From contig NZ_JALLIX010000022.1 in the NCBI RefSeq assembly GCF_023242365.1, positions 1 to 64,000 on the forward strand: 64,000 bases of DNA, written 5' to 3'. The stretch comes from Pseudomonas sp. MWU13-2100 (lineage in GTDB: Bacteria > Pseudomonadota > Gammaproteobacteria > Pseudomonadales > Pseudomonadaceae). Below the pieces are notes generated by a model that saw only the letters and a list, made by a program, of their open reading frames with translations, ran no database searches and was not told the DNA's origin. The position numbers were made by a program, and so were the translations under genes. Within the stretch, counting starts at the first letter, position 1, and each line of letters opens with the position of its first letter. Of this stretch, positions 35,050-43,879 are shown in pieces.

Positions 35050-36146
35050 TGTCCCGCGATATCACCGACTACCGCAGTTTGTTTCTCAATGACACTCCGA
35101 TGATGGATACCCGGGCGCCTGTCGAATTCAACAAGGGCGCCTTTCCCGGGGTGGTCAACCTGCCGCTGATGACCGACCTGGAGCGGCAACGGGTTGGCAC
35201 TTGCTACAAGCAGCACGGGCAGCAGGCCGCGATTGTCCTCGGCCACCAACTGGTGGGCGGTGAGGTCAAGGCGGCCCGGCTCCAGGCCTGGACCGATTTC
35301 ACCCGCGCCCATCCCGACGGTGTGCTGTATTGCTTCCGTGGCGGGCTGCGCTCGCAGATTGTCCAGCAGTGGCTCTTTGAGGCGGGGATCGACTTTCCGC
35401 GGGTGGGCGGTGGCTACAAGGCAATGCGCGGCTTTCTGATGCAGACCGTCGAGCAGGCCGTGGCACAGGCGGACTTCGTCCTGTTGGGGGGCATGACCGG
35501 TACGGGCAAGACCGATGTGATCGTCCAGCTGGAAAACAGCCTGGACCTCGAAGGACACGCCAACCATCGCGGCTCCAGCTTCGGCAAGCGCGCTACCGGC
35601 CAGCCGTCGAATATCGACTTTGAAAATCGCCTGGCCGTGGACCTGTTGAAGAAGCAGGACCGGGGCATCGAGTCCTTCGTGCTGGAAGATGAAAGCCGCA
35701 TGGTCGGGCGTTGCGCCTTGCCATTGGCGCTGTACCAGGGGATGCAACGGTTTTCCATGGTCTGGCTCGAAGACAGCCTGGAGAGTCGGGTCGAGCGTAT
35801 CCTGCGTGACTATGTGGTTGAGCTCTGCGCGGAGTTCGTCACGGTGTATGCCGAACAGGGGTTCCGGCTGTTTGCCGAGCGTCTGCTGGGCAGCCTGGAT
35901 AACATCCACAAGCGTCTTGGTGGCGAGCGGCACCAGCGGTTGAAGGCCTTGATGCAGGCGGCGCTTGAGGAGCAGGAGCGCAGCGGCGCGGTGGATCTGC
36001 ACCGGGGCTGGATCGAAGGTTTGCTGAACGAATATTACGATCCGATGTACGCCTTCCAGCGTGAAAGCAAAGGCGAAAGGATCGAATTCGCCGGGGAGCA
36101 GGCGGCGGTGCTGGAATATCTCAGGAGCCGCCGCAACAGGAGTTGA
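35049..36146 (+). CDS. mnmH: tRNA 2-selenouridine synthase
   Basis: ATG 35049 overlaps the selD stop in TGATG, so the two are coupled. The 365-residue protein uses selenophosphate to convert 2-thiouridine at position 34 of Lys, Glu and Gln tRNAs. The rhodanese-like half has C95 in YCFRGGLRSQ, the same place as the catalytic C97 of E. coli. A P-loop, GGMTGTGKT at 147-155, marks the second half. Size matches SelU/MnmH. It relies on SelD from the gene just upstream. Confidence 0.96.
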   Translation: MSRDITDYRSLFLNDTPMMDTRAPVEFNKGAFPGVVNLPLMTDLERQRVGTCYKQHGQQAAIVLGHQLVGGEVKAARLQAWTDFTRAHPDGVLYCFRGGLRSQIVQQWLFEAGIDFPRVGGGYKAMRGFLMQTVEQAVAQADFVLLGGMTGTGKTDVIVQLENSLDLEGHANHRGSSFGKRATGQPSNIDFENRLAVDLLKKQDRGIESFVLEDESRMVGRCALPLALYQGMQRFSMVWLEDSLESRVERILRDYVVELCAEFVTVYAEQGFRLFAERLLGSLDNIHKRLGGERHQRLKALMQAALEEQERSGAVDLHRGWIEGLLNEYYDPMYAFQRESKGERIEFAGEQAAVLEYLRSRRNRS

Positions 36147-36248
36147 ACGGACATTTCATGTCGGGTCAACAGTGGTCACTGTAGAACTATTGCTCTCCTG
36201 ACGGAGCGTTAGTCGAGTTACGGCGATGGTGTCCTTGAAATCGATGCA

Positions 36249-36279
36249 AGACTCAAGGGCCTAGCCGGCTCCCACAGGG
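36249..36279. repeat. REP half-element
   Basis: CTCAAGGGCCTAGCCGGCTC followed by CCACAG matches the right arm of the GGAGCCGGC-type REP; the left arm is missing or degenerate. It lies between the convergent mnmH and dctA. Confidence 0.5.
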
Positions 36280-37593
36280 TTATTGGGTTACCTTGGCGGC
36301 ATCGGCGGCCGCTTGGGCTGTCAGGGCCTTGCGGCCACGCTTGAGGGCGATCGGCGCCATTTTGCTGCGGTCCAGTTCGCCTTCCCAGGCGGCCACCACC
36401 AGCGAGGCGACGGCGTTGCCGATGATGTTGGTCAATGAGCGACACTCGGCCATGAACCGGTCGACCCCGAGGATCAGCACCATCGCCGCCACCGGTACGG
36501 TCGGCACCACCGCCAGGCTCGCGGCCAAGGCGACAAACCCCGCCCCGACCACCGCCCCGGCGCCCTTGGAGGTCAGCATGGTTACCGCCAGCAAGGTCAA
36601 CTGCTGCTCCAGGGTCAGGTCGATATTGGTCGCCTGGGCCAGGAACAGCACCGCCAGGGTCATGTAGATATTGGTGCCGTCGAGGTTGAAGGTGTAGCCG
36701 GTCGGCACCACGATACCCACCACGCCCTTGGAGCAGCCCAGGCTTTCCAACTTTTGGATAAGCTGCGGCAGGGCGGATTCCGACGAACTGGTGCCGAGCA
36801 CGATCAGCAATTCCGACTTGATGTAGCCCAGCAGGCGGAAGATGCTGAAACCGGCATAACGGGCGATGCTGCCCAGTACGCAGGTGATGAAGATGAACGC
36901 CGTCAGATAGAAGGTGCCGACCAGCTTCATCAGCGGCAGCAGCGAGCCCAGGCCGTATTTACCGATGGTGAAGGCCATTGCGCCGAACGCGCCGATCGGT
37001 GCCACGCGGGCAATCATGCCGACAATTCGGAAGAACACTTCGCTGGCCTGGTGGATCACGCCCACCAGTGGACGGGCCTTTTCACCGACCATGACCAGTG
37101 CCAGGCCGAACAGGATCGAGACGAACAGCACCGGCAGGATTTCGCCCTGGGAGAAGGCGTCGAAGAACGTGCTGGGGATTACGTGCAGCAGGAAGCCGAT
37201 AACGCCTTCGCCATGCTGGGCCTGGCCGACAAAGTTGGCGATGGCCGAGGTGTCGAGGGTTTTCACGTCGACATTGAAACCCGAGCCGGGGTGCAGGATG
37301 TGGGCGGCCAGCAGGCCGATCGCCAGGGCGAAGGTGGAGACGATTTCGAAGTACAGCAGGGCCTTGCCGCCGACCCGCCCGACCTGTTTGACGTCGTGCA
37401 TGCTGGTGATGCCGGAGACCACGGTGCAGAAGATGATCGGGCCGATGATCATCTTGATCAGCTTGATGAAGCCGTCGCCCAGGGGTTTGAGCTCGATGCC
37501 GGTCTGCGGCCAGTGGTTGCCGATCAGCACCCCCAGCACAATGGCGATGACCACCTGGATATACAGGGTTCCCAGCAGTTTGCGGATTGTCAT
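36280..37593 (-). CDS. dctA: C4-dicarboxylate transporter
   Basis: ATG 37593 (MTIRKLLGTLYIQVVIAIVLGVLIGNHWP) matches the DctA start better than a codon 30 bases upstream. The 437-residue symporter contains LIKMIIGPIIFCTVVSGI, LLIVLGTSSSESALPQLIQKLE, GIVVPTGYTFNLDGTNIYMTL and LILGVDRFMAECRSLTNIIGNAVASLVVAAWE, the DctA set. It imports succinate, malate and fumarate across the inner membrane. Pseudomonads usually control dctA by a two-component system and sigma54; no such site was established here. Confidence 0.94.
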   Translation of the reverse strand: MTIRKLLGTLYIQVVIAIVLGVLIGNHWPQTGIELKPLGDGFIKLIKMIIGPIIFCTVVSGITSMHDVKQVGRVGGKALLYFEIVSTFALAIGLLAAHILHPGSGFNVDVKTLDTSAIANFVGQAQHGEGVIGFLLHVIPSTFFDAFSQGEILPVLFVSILFGLALVMVGEKARPLVGVIHQASEVFFRIVGMIARVAPIGAFGAMAFTIGKYGLGSLLPLMKLVGTFYLTAFIFITCVLGSIARYAGFSIFRLLGYIKSELLIVLGTSSSESALPQLIQKLESLGCSKGVVGIVVPTGYTFNLDGTNIYMTLAVLFLAQATNIDLTLEQQLTLLAVTMLTSKGAGAVVGAGFVALAASLAVVPTVPVAAMVLILGVDRFMAECRSLTNIIGNAVASLVVAAWEGELDRSKMAPIALKRGRKALTAQAAADAAKVTQ

Positions 37594-37686
37594 TGTTATT
37601 ATCTCGTCGCGGTTTTTGGGCAAGCCGATCCCGTCCTGGGCCGTTGGCGGCGGCCCGGGGGGATCAGGTCCTTTGAGTCGGGCTGT

Positions 37687-38562
37687 TCAGCGCAGGAAGG
37701 TCAGGACTTCGCCGAGCAGTTGTTGCGGGATTTCTTCAGCCAGGTAATGACCGCCGGGCAGCGCCTTGCCACGTACATCGGTGGCGACCTGTTGCCATTC
37801 GCGCAGCGGATCGAAACAGCGTCCCACGATACCTTCGGCCCCCCAGAGCACCAGCAGTGGCATGTTCAGTTGGCGTCCGGCCTCGATATCGGCGCGGTCG
37901 TGTTCCAGGTCGACGCTGGCGCTGGCGCGGTAGTCTTCACAGATACCCCGCGCGCTGCCGGGCAGGCTGATGCAGCGCACATATTCGCTGAAGGCTTCGT
38001 CGGTAAAGGGCTTGAGGCCGGCACTGCGGCTGCCCATCACGCTGCGCAGGTATTGTTCCGGGTTGGCTTCGATCAGGGTTTCCGGCAGTGGTGCCGGGCG
38101 GATCAGGAAGAACCAGTGCCAGTAGGCGCGGGCAAAAGCTTCGTCGGTCTGGGCGTACATCGCCAGGGTCGGGGCGATATCCAGCAGTACCATGCGTTGC
38201 ACGGCCTGGGGATGGTCGAGGGCCAGGCGATGGGCAACGCGAGCCCCACGGTCGTGGGCCAGGATCGAGAACTCGCTGAAACCCAGGGACTCCATCAGGG
38301 CCACGCCGTCGCGACCCATCTCGCGTTTGGAGTAGTTCAGATGCTGCTCGTCGGCCGCTGGCCGGGCGCTGTCGCCATAGCCGCGCAGGTCGGCGGCGAC
38401 CACGGTGAAGTGCTTGGCCAGCTCGCCGGCGATCTTGTGCCAGATGACATGCGTCTGCGGGTGACCGTGCAGCAGGAGCAGGCCCGGCCCGCTGCCGCCG
38501 ACGCGGTAGGCAATGTCCGCACCATTGACGTGGCGCTGGTCTTTCTGGAATCCGGCGAACAT
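37687..38562 (-). CDS. Alpha/beta hydrolase, fluoroacetate-dehalogenase type
   Basis: ATG 38562 (MFAGFQKDQRHVNGADIAYRV) follows AAGGAG by 7 bases; the frame can be extended but the added 83 residues look unrelated. The 291-residue protein has the complete residue set of fluoroacetate dehalogenases: nucleophile D104 with R105 and R108 (HDRGAR), H149-W150 (YWHW), Y211 (DYRA), base H272 (GGHYL) and acid D128. It should hydrolyse a short haloacid ester intermediate by a water-attacked Asp ester. Whether it uses fluoroacetate, chloroacetate or an epoxide cannot be told. It is divergent from an AraC regulator. Confidence 0.85.
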   Translation of the reverse strand: MFAGFQKDQRHVNGADIAYRVGGSGPGLLLLHGHPQTHVIWHKIAGELAKHFTVVAADLRGYGDSARPAADEQHLNYSKREMGRDGVALMESLGFSEFSILAHDRGARVAHRLALDHPQAVQRMVLLDIAPTLAMYAQTDEAFARAYWHWFFLIRPAPLPETLIEANPEQYLRSVMGSRSAGLKPFTDEAFSEYVRCISLPGSARGICEDYRASASVDLEHDRADIEAGRQLNMPLLVLWGAEGIVGRCFDPLREWQQVATDVRGKALPGGHYLAEEIPQQLLGEVLTFLR

Positions 38563-38716
38563 GGAATGACTCCTTATGATTGTTGTGTACATCCTAAGAC
38601 CCACAGCGCGCAGGGCAAGGCGCAAAGCGTGGTGCGCTTGTTCATGAAGTGTGTTGGGTCGTGGCGCTGTTAAGATAGCCGACACACGGATCAGTACAGG
38701 GCTTGAGTGACGGCCA

Positions 38717-39733
38717 ATGTCGGAAAAAGACACCATCTCCATCCACCTGGTGCACGAGGCACTGTTGCAGAGTTGCGCCCCCGGTGCGGACACCGTGCAG
38801 CTGCTGGACAAGGTCGGGATCGACTCGACGCTGCTGGAACAAGCCGATGCCCGGGTGCCGGCCGGCGACTATGCGCGCTTGTGGCGCCGGTTGGCGCGGC
38901 GCAACGATGACGAGTTCTTCGGCATGGATCCGCGCAAGCTGCGTTCCGGCAGCTTTGCCTATCTGTGCCGCGCCGGCATGGCGCAGTCGACGGTGGTGGC
39001 CGGGTTGGACTCGGTGCTGGATTTCCTCTCGTTGATGCTCGAGCGCCTGCCGGCGCAACTGGTGCGCCGGCAAAGCCTGGCGGAAATTGTCCTGCTGGAG
39101 CCGGAAGGCCAGGCGCGCCGGCCGTTTACCTACTTCACCTATTGGATGATCGTGCATGGCGTGGCCTGCTGGCTGGCCGGGCGGCGTATTCCGATCCTGG
39201 CCATCGAGCTGCGCTGTGCCGAGCCGGATTACTGCGAGGACTATCGGGTGATGTTTTCCGAGAACCTGCGTTTTGATCGACCGCGCACCCGGATGATCTT
39301 TTCCGCCGACTGCCTGGACCTGCCAATCAAGCGCAGTGCCGAGGAGCTGCGACGCTTCCTGACGCTGGCGCCGGCCAATATCCTGGTCAAGTACCGCGAT
39401 GCACAGAGTCTGGCCAGCCGAATCAAGCAGGACCTGCGCCAACGGCCGGCCGAAGACTGGCCGGAAACCGCAGGCCTGGCCGTGCAATGGTGCATGTCGG
39501 CCTCGACCCTGCGTCGGCGGTTGGCGGAAGAAGGGCAGACCTACCAGGGCCTCAAGGACAACGTGCGCAAGGAGTGGGCGATTGTCTGGCTGGCGGAGCC
39601 GTCGATCAGCTTCGCCGAGATCGCCACCCGGCTGGGCTTCGCCGACGCCAGTTCGTTCTACAAGGCTTTTCGCAAATGGTCCGGGTCCAACCCGGGGCAT
39701 TATCGCAGCCTGATTCTCAACGACGCACACTAG
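38717..39733 (+). CDS. AraC-family regulator (OruR/ArgR-like architecture)
   Basis: The 338-residue protein has a large N-terminal domain of the arabinose-binding-like (PF12625) type (LLQSCAPGADTVQLLDKVGIDSTLLEQADARVPAGDYARLWRRLARRNDDEFFGMDPRKLRSGSFAYLCRAGM) and a C-terminal AraC domain (MSASTLRRRLAEEGQTYQGLKDNVRKEWAIVWL and ISFAEIATRLGFADASSFYKAFRKWSGSNPGHYR). It is divergent from the dehalogenase-like gene (154 bases between starts) and upstream of the acyl-CoA ligase operon, so either could be its target. Confidence 0.88.
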   Translation: MSEKDTISIHLVHEALLQSCAPGADTVQLLDKVGIDSTLLEQADARVPAGDYARLWRRLARRNDDEFFGMDPRKLRSGSFAYLCRAGMAQSTVVAGLDSVLDFLSLMLERLPAQLVRRQSLAEIVLLEPEGQARRPFTYFTYWMIVHGVACWLAGRRIPILAIELRCAEPDYCEDYRVMFSENLRFDRPRTRMIFSADCLDLPIKRSAEELRRFLTLAPANILVKYRDAQSLASRIKQDLRQRPAEDWPETAGLAVQWCMSASTLRRRLAEEGQTYQGLKDNVRKEWAIVWLAEPSISFAEIATRLGFADASSFYKAFRKWSGSNPGHYRSLILNDAH

Positions 39734-40088
39734 CTCGTCTTGTGCCGGGCTTGCTGACGCTGGCGCCCGGACGGACCGTGCAGGCTTGAGGGCCCCTTCG
39801 CGGGCAAGCTCCGCTCCCACAATATTTGAGTCGGGTTCAGATCGTGCATTCGACACAAAATCTGTAGGAGCTGGCTTGCCGGCGATCCAGGCGACGCGGT
39901 TTGTCAGGACACGGCGTCGATCCCATCGTCGGCAAGCGGGCTCCCACAAGGTCGGCACGGGGCCGTTATTGGCCAAACCAGTCAATCAGGTTGATAGCTT
40001 TGACCATTGTCCCAAGTCCCTGACAGCGCGACTATTTCCAGGATTTTTCTACGGTTCCTTCCAATAACAAGACCGAGAGATTCTGGAC
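39734..40088. repeat. REP cluster between the AraC gene and the acyl-CoA ligase operon
   Basis: About 355 bases lack a gene. A half element of the GCGGAGCTTGCCC type is at 39795-39822, and a full element of the GGAGCTGGCTTGCCGGC type spans 39861-39949 (left CTGTAGGAGCTGGCTTGCCG, right CGGCAAGCGGGCTCCCACAAG). The promoter of the acyl-CoA ligase gene should lie in 39955-40080. Two REP types in one gap is unusual. Confidence 0.7.
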
Positions 40089-41735
40089 ATGCGCGACTAT
40101 CAGACTGCCACCGCGGACTTCGATTATCAGCAAGCGGCCCAAGCGGGCCTCAAAGGGACGTTGACGGCACTCAACGCCTGTGTGGAATGCTGCGACCGGC
40201 ATGCCTTGCCGGGGCGCATCGCGCTGTTCTGGGAAGGCCGCGACGGCAGCAGCGCGATCCATACCTTCAGTGAATTGCAGGACAAGGCCGCGCGTTTCGC
40301 CAACTTCCTGCTGACTCAGGGTGTGCGCCGTGGCGACAAGGTCGCCGCGCTGTTGCCGCGCAATGTCGAGCTCTTGATCACGCTGTTCGCCACCTGGCGC
40401 ATCGGCGCCGTCTACCAGCCGCTGTTTACCGCTTTCGGCCCCAAGTCCATCGAGCACCGCCTGAGCGGCTCCGGTGCCAAGCTGGTGGTCACCGACGCCG
40501 CCAATCGCGACAAACTCAGCGAAGTCGCCGACTGCCCGGCCATCGTCACGGTCGGCGGCCCCAAGGGACAGGGCATCATGCGCGGCGATTTCAGCTTCTG
40601 GGCCGAACTGGACAACTACCCGGCCTACTGTGAGCCGGTGTTGCTTACGGGGGAAGACCCGTTCCTGCTGATGTTCACCTCAGGCACCAGCGGCCCGGCG
40701 AAACCCCTGGAGGTGCCGCTCAAGGCAATCATCGCGTTCCAGAACTACACCCGTGACGCGGTCGACCTGCGCCCTGAAGACGCGTTCTGGAATGTCGCCG
40801 ATCCTGGTTGGGCCTACGGTCTGTACTACGGCATCACCGGGCCGCTGGGCATTGGCCACCCGATCACCTTCTACGATGGCCCGTTCACGGTGGAGAGTAC
40901 CTGCCGGATCATCGAGAAATACGCCATCACCAACCTCACCGGATCGCCTACCGCCTACCGTTTGCTGATTGCCGCCGGCGAGGCTTTCGCCAGCAAGATC
41001 AAGGGTCGCCTGCGGGTGGTCAGCAGTGCCGGCGAGCCGCTGAACCCGGAGGTGATCCGCTGGTTCGCCGACAACCTGGGGGTGACTATTCTCGACCATT
41101 ACGGCCAGACCGAAATCGGCATGGTGCTGTGCAATCACCACGGTCTCGAGCACCCGGTGCATATCGGCTCGGCGGGGTTAGCCTCGCCCGGGCATCGCAT
41201 TGTGGTGCTGGACGAGCAGCAACGGGAGCTGGATGTCGGGCAGCCGGGGATTCTCGCGCTGGATCGTTCCCGGTCGCCGATGTTCTGGTTCAACGGCTAC
41301 CAGGGGTTCGAGACCAAGGCCTTTGTCGGCCCGTACTACCTCAGTGGTGACACTGTGGAGCTGAATCCGGACGGCAGCATCAGCTTCGTCGGGCGCAGCG
41401 ATGATGTGATTACCACCTCGGGCTATCGGGTGGGGCCGTTCGATGTGGAAAGCGCCCTGGTGGAGCATCCGGCGGTGGTGGACGCGGCGGTGGTCGGCAA
41501 GCCTTGCCCGGAGCGCACCGAGGTGGTGAAGGCCTTTGTCGTGCTCGGCGCGCGCTACCGTGCCGAGCCGCAGTTGGCCGAGGAGTTGCGCTTGCATGTG
41601 CGCAAGCGCCTGGCGGCCCATGCCTATCCACGGGAAATCGAATTTGTCGACGAGCTGCCCAAGACCCCGAGTGGCAAGTTGCAGCGCTTTATCTTGCGTA
41701 ATCAGGAGATCGCCAAGGCCCAGGCCGCGACCTGA
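40089..41735 (+). CDS. Acyl-CoA synthetase, medium/branched-chain (fadDx-like)
   Basis: The 548-residue AMP-forming ligase activates a carboxylic acid to its CoA thioester. The motifs are LLMFTSGTSGPAK (phosphate loop), DHYGQTEIGMV (acid/substrate motif), GRSDDVITTSGYRVGPFDVE (hinge and CoA region) and KTPSGKLQRF with the C-terminal catalytic lysine. It heads a + strand set with a short-chain dehydrogenase, thiolase, acyl-CoA dehydrogenase and enoyl-CoA hydratase. I recognise the same order from P. putida (PP_2213-2217), where it handles short and branched acyl-CoAs. Confidence 0.85.
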   Translation: MRDYQTATADFDYQQAAQAGLKGTLTALNACVECCDRHALPGRIALFWEGRDGSSAIHTFSELQDKAARFANFLLTQGVRRGDKVAALLPRNVELLITLFATWRIGAVYQPLFTAFGPKSIEHRLSGSGAKLVVTDAANRDKLSEVADCPAIVTVGGPKGQGIMRGDFSFWAELDNYPAYCEPVLLTGEDPFLLMFTSGTSGPAKPLEVPLKAIIAFQNYTRDAVDLRPEDAFWNVADPGWAYGLYYGITGPLGIGHPITFYDGPFTVESTCRIIEKYAITNLTGSPTAYRLLIAAGEAFASKIKGRLRVVSSAGEPLNPEVIRWFADNLGVTILDHYGQTEIGMVLCNHHGLEHPVHIGSAGLASPGHRIVVLDEQQRELDVGQPGILALDRSRSPMFWFNGYQGFETKAFVGPYYLSGDTVELNPDGSISFVGRSDDVITTSGYRVGPFDVESALVEHPAVVDAAVVGKPCPERTEVVKAFVVLGARYRAEPQLAEELRLHVRKRLAAHAYPREIEFVDELPKTPSGKLQRFILRNQEIAKAQAAT

Positions 41736-41752
41736 ATACACCAGCCCCTTGT

Positions 41753-41825
41753 GTGGGAGCGGAGCTTGCCCGCGAAGCTTTTAGCCGCCTCAGTGACGCC
41801 TTCGCGGGCAAGCTCCGCTCCCACA
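41753..41825. repeat. REPIN-like element (GGAGCGGAGCTTGC family)
   Basis: GTGGGAGCGGAGCTTGCCCG mirrors CGCGGGCAAGCTCCGCTCCC plus ACA, with about 20 bases between. It splits the acyl-CoA ligase gene from the following dehydrogenase gene. Confidence 0.85.
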
Positions 41826-41901
41826 AAAGCTCCAGCTCACCGTCTGTAAAAGCTCCATTCCTACAGGGCACTCATTGACGGTTTTAACGAAGGACAATGC
41901 A

Positions 41902-42669
41902 ATGGACATTAAAAACAAGGCTTTCATGGTCAGCGGCGGGGCTTCCGGCCTTGGTGCGGCCACCGCTGAAATGCTGGTGGCCGCCGGCGCCAAAGTGATG
42001 TTGGTGGACCTCAATGCCGAGGCCGTCGCCGCCCAGGCGAAAAAACTCGGCACACAAGCCCGCAGCATGGTCGCGGACATCACCCAGGAAACCCAGGCCC
42101 AGGCGGCGGTGCAGGCGGCGGTCGAGGCCTTTGGCGGCCTGCACGGCCTGGTCAACTGCGCCGGTATCGTGCGTGGCGAGAAGATCCTCGGCAAGAACGG
42201 CCCACACCTGCTGGAAAGCTTCAGCCAGGTGATCAACGTCAACCTGATCGGCAGCTTCAACCTGCTGCGCCTGGCCGCCGCCGCCATCGCCGAAACCGAG
42301 GCGAATGCCGAGGGCGAGCGCGGGGTGATTATCAATACCGCCTCCGCTGCCGCCTATGACGGCCAGATAGGCCAGGCCGCCTATGCCGCCTCCAAAGGCG
42401 CCATCGTCAGTCTGACCCTGCCGGCCGCCCGCGAATTGGCACGCTTCGGCATTCGGGTGATGACCATCGCCCCTGGCATCTTCGAAACTCCGATGATGGC
42501 CGGCATGAGTCCCGAAGTCCGCGCCTCGCTCGCGGCCGGCGTGCCGTTTCCGCCACGCCTGGGCAAACCCACCGAGTATGCCGCGCTGGTGCGGCATATC
42601 ATTGAAAACAGCATGCTCAATGGCGAGGTGATCCGTCTCGACGGCGCCTTGCGCATGGCCGCGAAATAG
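41902..42669 (+). CDS. Type-2 3-hydroxyacyl-CoA dehydrogenase (SDR family, fadB2x-like)
   Basis: ATG 41902 is chosen because MDIKNKAFMVSGGASGLGAATAEML fits the SDR start; the frame extends upstream without support. The 255-residue NAD enzyme has the GGASGLG cofactor motif (residues 12-18), NCAGI, and YAASK with the catalytic Tyr/Lys. It resembles human HSD10, the 2-methyl-3-hydroxybutyryl-CoA dehydrogenase of isoleucine breakdown. It precedes thiolase by 11 bases. Confidence 0.88.
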   Translation: MDIKNKAFMVSGGASGLGAATAEMLVAAGAKVMLVDLNAEAVAAQAKKLGTQARSMVADITQETQAQAAVQAAVEAFGGLHGLVNCAGIVRGEKILGKNGPHLLESFSQVINVNLIGSFNLLRLAAAAIAETEANAEGERGVIINTASAAAYDGQIGQAAYAASKGAIVSLTLPAARELARFGIRVMTIAPGIFETPMMAGMSPEVRASLAAGVPFPPRLGKPTEYAALVRHIIENSMLNGEVIRLDGALRMAAK

Positions 42670-42680
42670 GAGAATCGATC

Positions 42681-43871
42681 ATGACTGCCAACGATCCGAT
42701 TGTTATCGTCAGTGCCGTGCGCACCCCCATGGGTGGCTTCCAGGGCGACCTGAAAAGCCTCAGCGCGCCGCAACTGGGCGCCGCCGCGATCCGCGCCGCC
42801 GTCGAGCGCGCCGAGCTGGCACCGGACGAAGTCGAGCACGTGCTGTTCGGCTGCGTGCTGTCCGCCGGTCTCGGCCAGGCTCCGGCCCGCCAGGCGGCCC
42901 TCGGTGCCGGGCTGGACAAGTCCACCCGCTGCACCACCCTGAACAAGATGTGTGGCTCCGGCATGGAAGCGACCATCCTCGCCCACGACATGCTCGTGGC
43001 CGGCAGCGCCGAAGTGGTGGTGTCCGGCGGCATGGAGAGCATGTCCAATGCGCCGTACCTGCTGGATCGGGCCCGTAGCGGCTACCGCATGGGCCACGGC
43101 CAGGTGCTCGATCATATGTTCCTCGATGGCCTGGAAGATGCCTACGACAAGGGGCGCCTGATGGGCACCTTCGCCGAGGATTGCGCCGAAACCCACGGCT
43201 TCAGCCGCGAAACCCAGGATGCCTTTGCCGTGGCGTCGCTGACCCGCGCGCAAGAGGCTATCCGCGACGGTCGTTTCCGCGCGGAAATCGTGCCGCTGAC
43301 GGTCACCGTGGGCAAGGAGCAGCGGCTGATCAGCGACGACGAACAGCCGCCCAAGGCCAGGCTGGACAAGATTGCCAGCCTGAAACCGGCATTCCGCCCA
43401 GGTGGCACGGTCACGGCGGCGAACTCCAGTTCGATCTCCGACGGCGCGGCGGCGCTGGTGCTGATGCGTCAGTCCGAAGCGCAGAAGCGCGGCCTCACAC
43501 CCCTGGTGGTGATTCGCGGGCATGCGTCGTTCGCCGATACCCCGGGCCTGTTCCCGGTGGCCCCGGTGGGCGCGATCGAGAAACTGATGAAAAAAACCGG
43601 CTGGTCCCTGGACCAGGTCGATCGCTTCGAAATCAACGAAGCCTTTGCCGTGGTCACCCTGGTGACCATGCAGAAGCTGGCGCTGCACCACGACAAGGTC
43701 AACGTCCATGGCGGTGCCTGTGCCTTGGGCCATCCGATCGGTGCGTCCGGCGCGCGGATTCTGGTCAGCCTGCTTTCGGCCCTGCGCCAGAAAGGCCTGA
43801 GGCGCGGTGTCGCGGCCATTTGCATTGGCGGCGGTGAAGCCACGGCCATGGCCGTCGAGTGCCTGTACTAG
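42681..43871 (+). CDS. Acetyl-CoA acetyltransferase/3-ketoacyl-CoA thiolase (fadAx-like)
   Basis: The 396-residue thiolase has the nucleophilic cysteine in LNKMCGSGMEA (about residue 90), NEAFAV near 340, GGACALGHPIGASGARI and the C-terminal catalytic cysteine in CIGGGEATAM. Length matches type II degradative thiolases. Together with the upstream dehydrogenase it can split 2-methylacetoacetyl-CoA to propionyl-CoA and acetyl-CoA, or cleave short ketoacyl-CoAs. GGAG precedes ATG. Confidence 0.92.
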   Translation: MTANDPIVIVSAVRTPMGGFQGDLKSLSAPQLGAAAIRAAVERAELAPDEVEHVLFGCVLSAGLGQAPARQAALGAGLDKSTRCTTLNKMCGSGMEATILAHDMLVAGSAEVVVSGGMESMSNAPYLLDRARSGYRMGHGQVLDHMFLDGLEDAYDKGRLMGTFAEDCAETHGFSRETQDAFAVASLTRAQEAIRDGRFRAEIVPLTVTVGKEQRLISDDEQPPKARLDKIASLKPAFRPGGTVTAANSSSISDGAAALVLMRQSEAQKRGLTPLVVIRGHASFADTPGLFPVAPVGAIEKLMKKTGWSLDQVDRFEINEAFAVVTLVTMQKLALHHDKVNVHGGACALGHPIGASGARILVSLLSALRQKGLRRGVAAICIGGGEATAMAVECLY

Positions 43872-43879
43872 GAGTTGTC

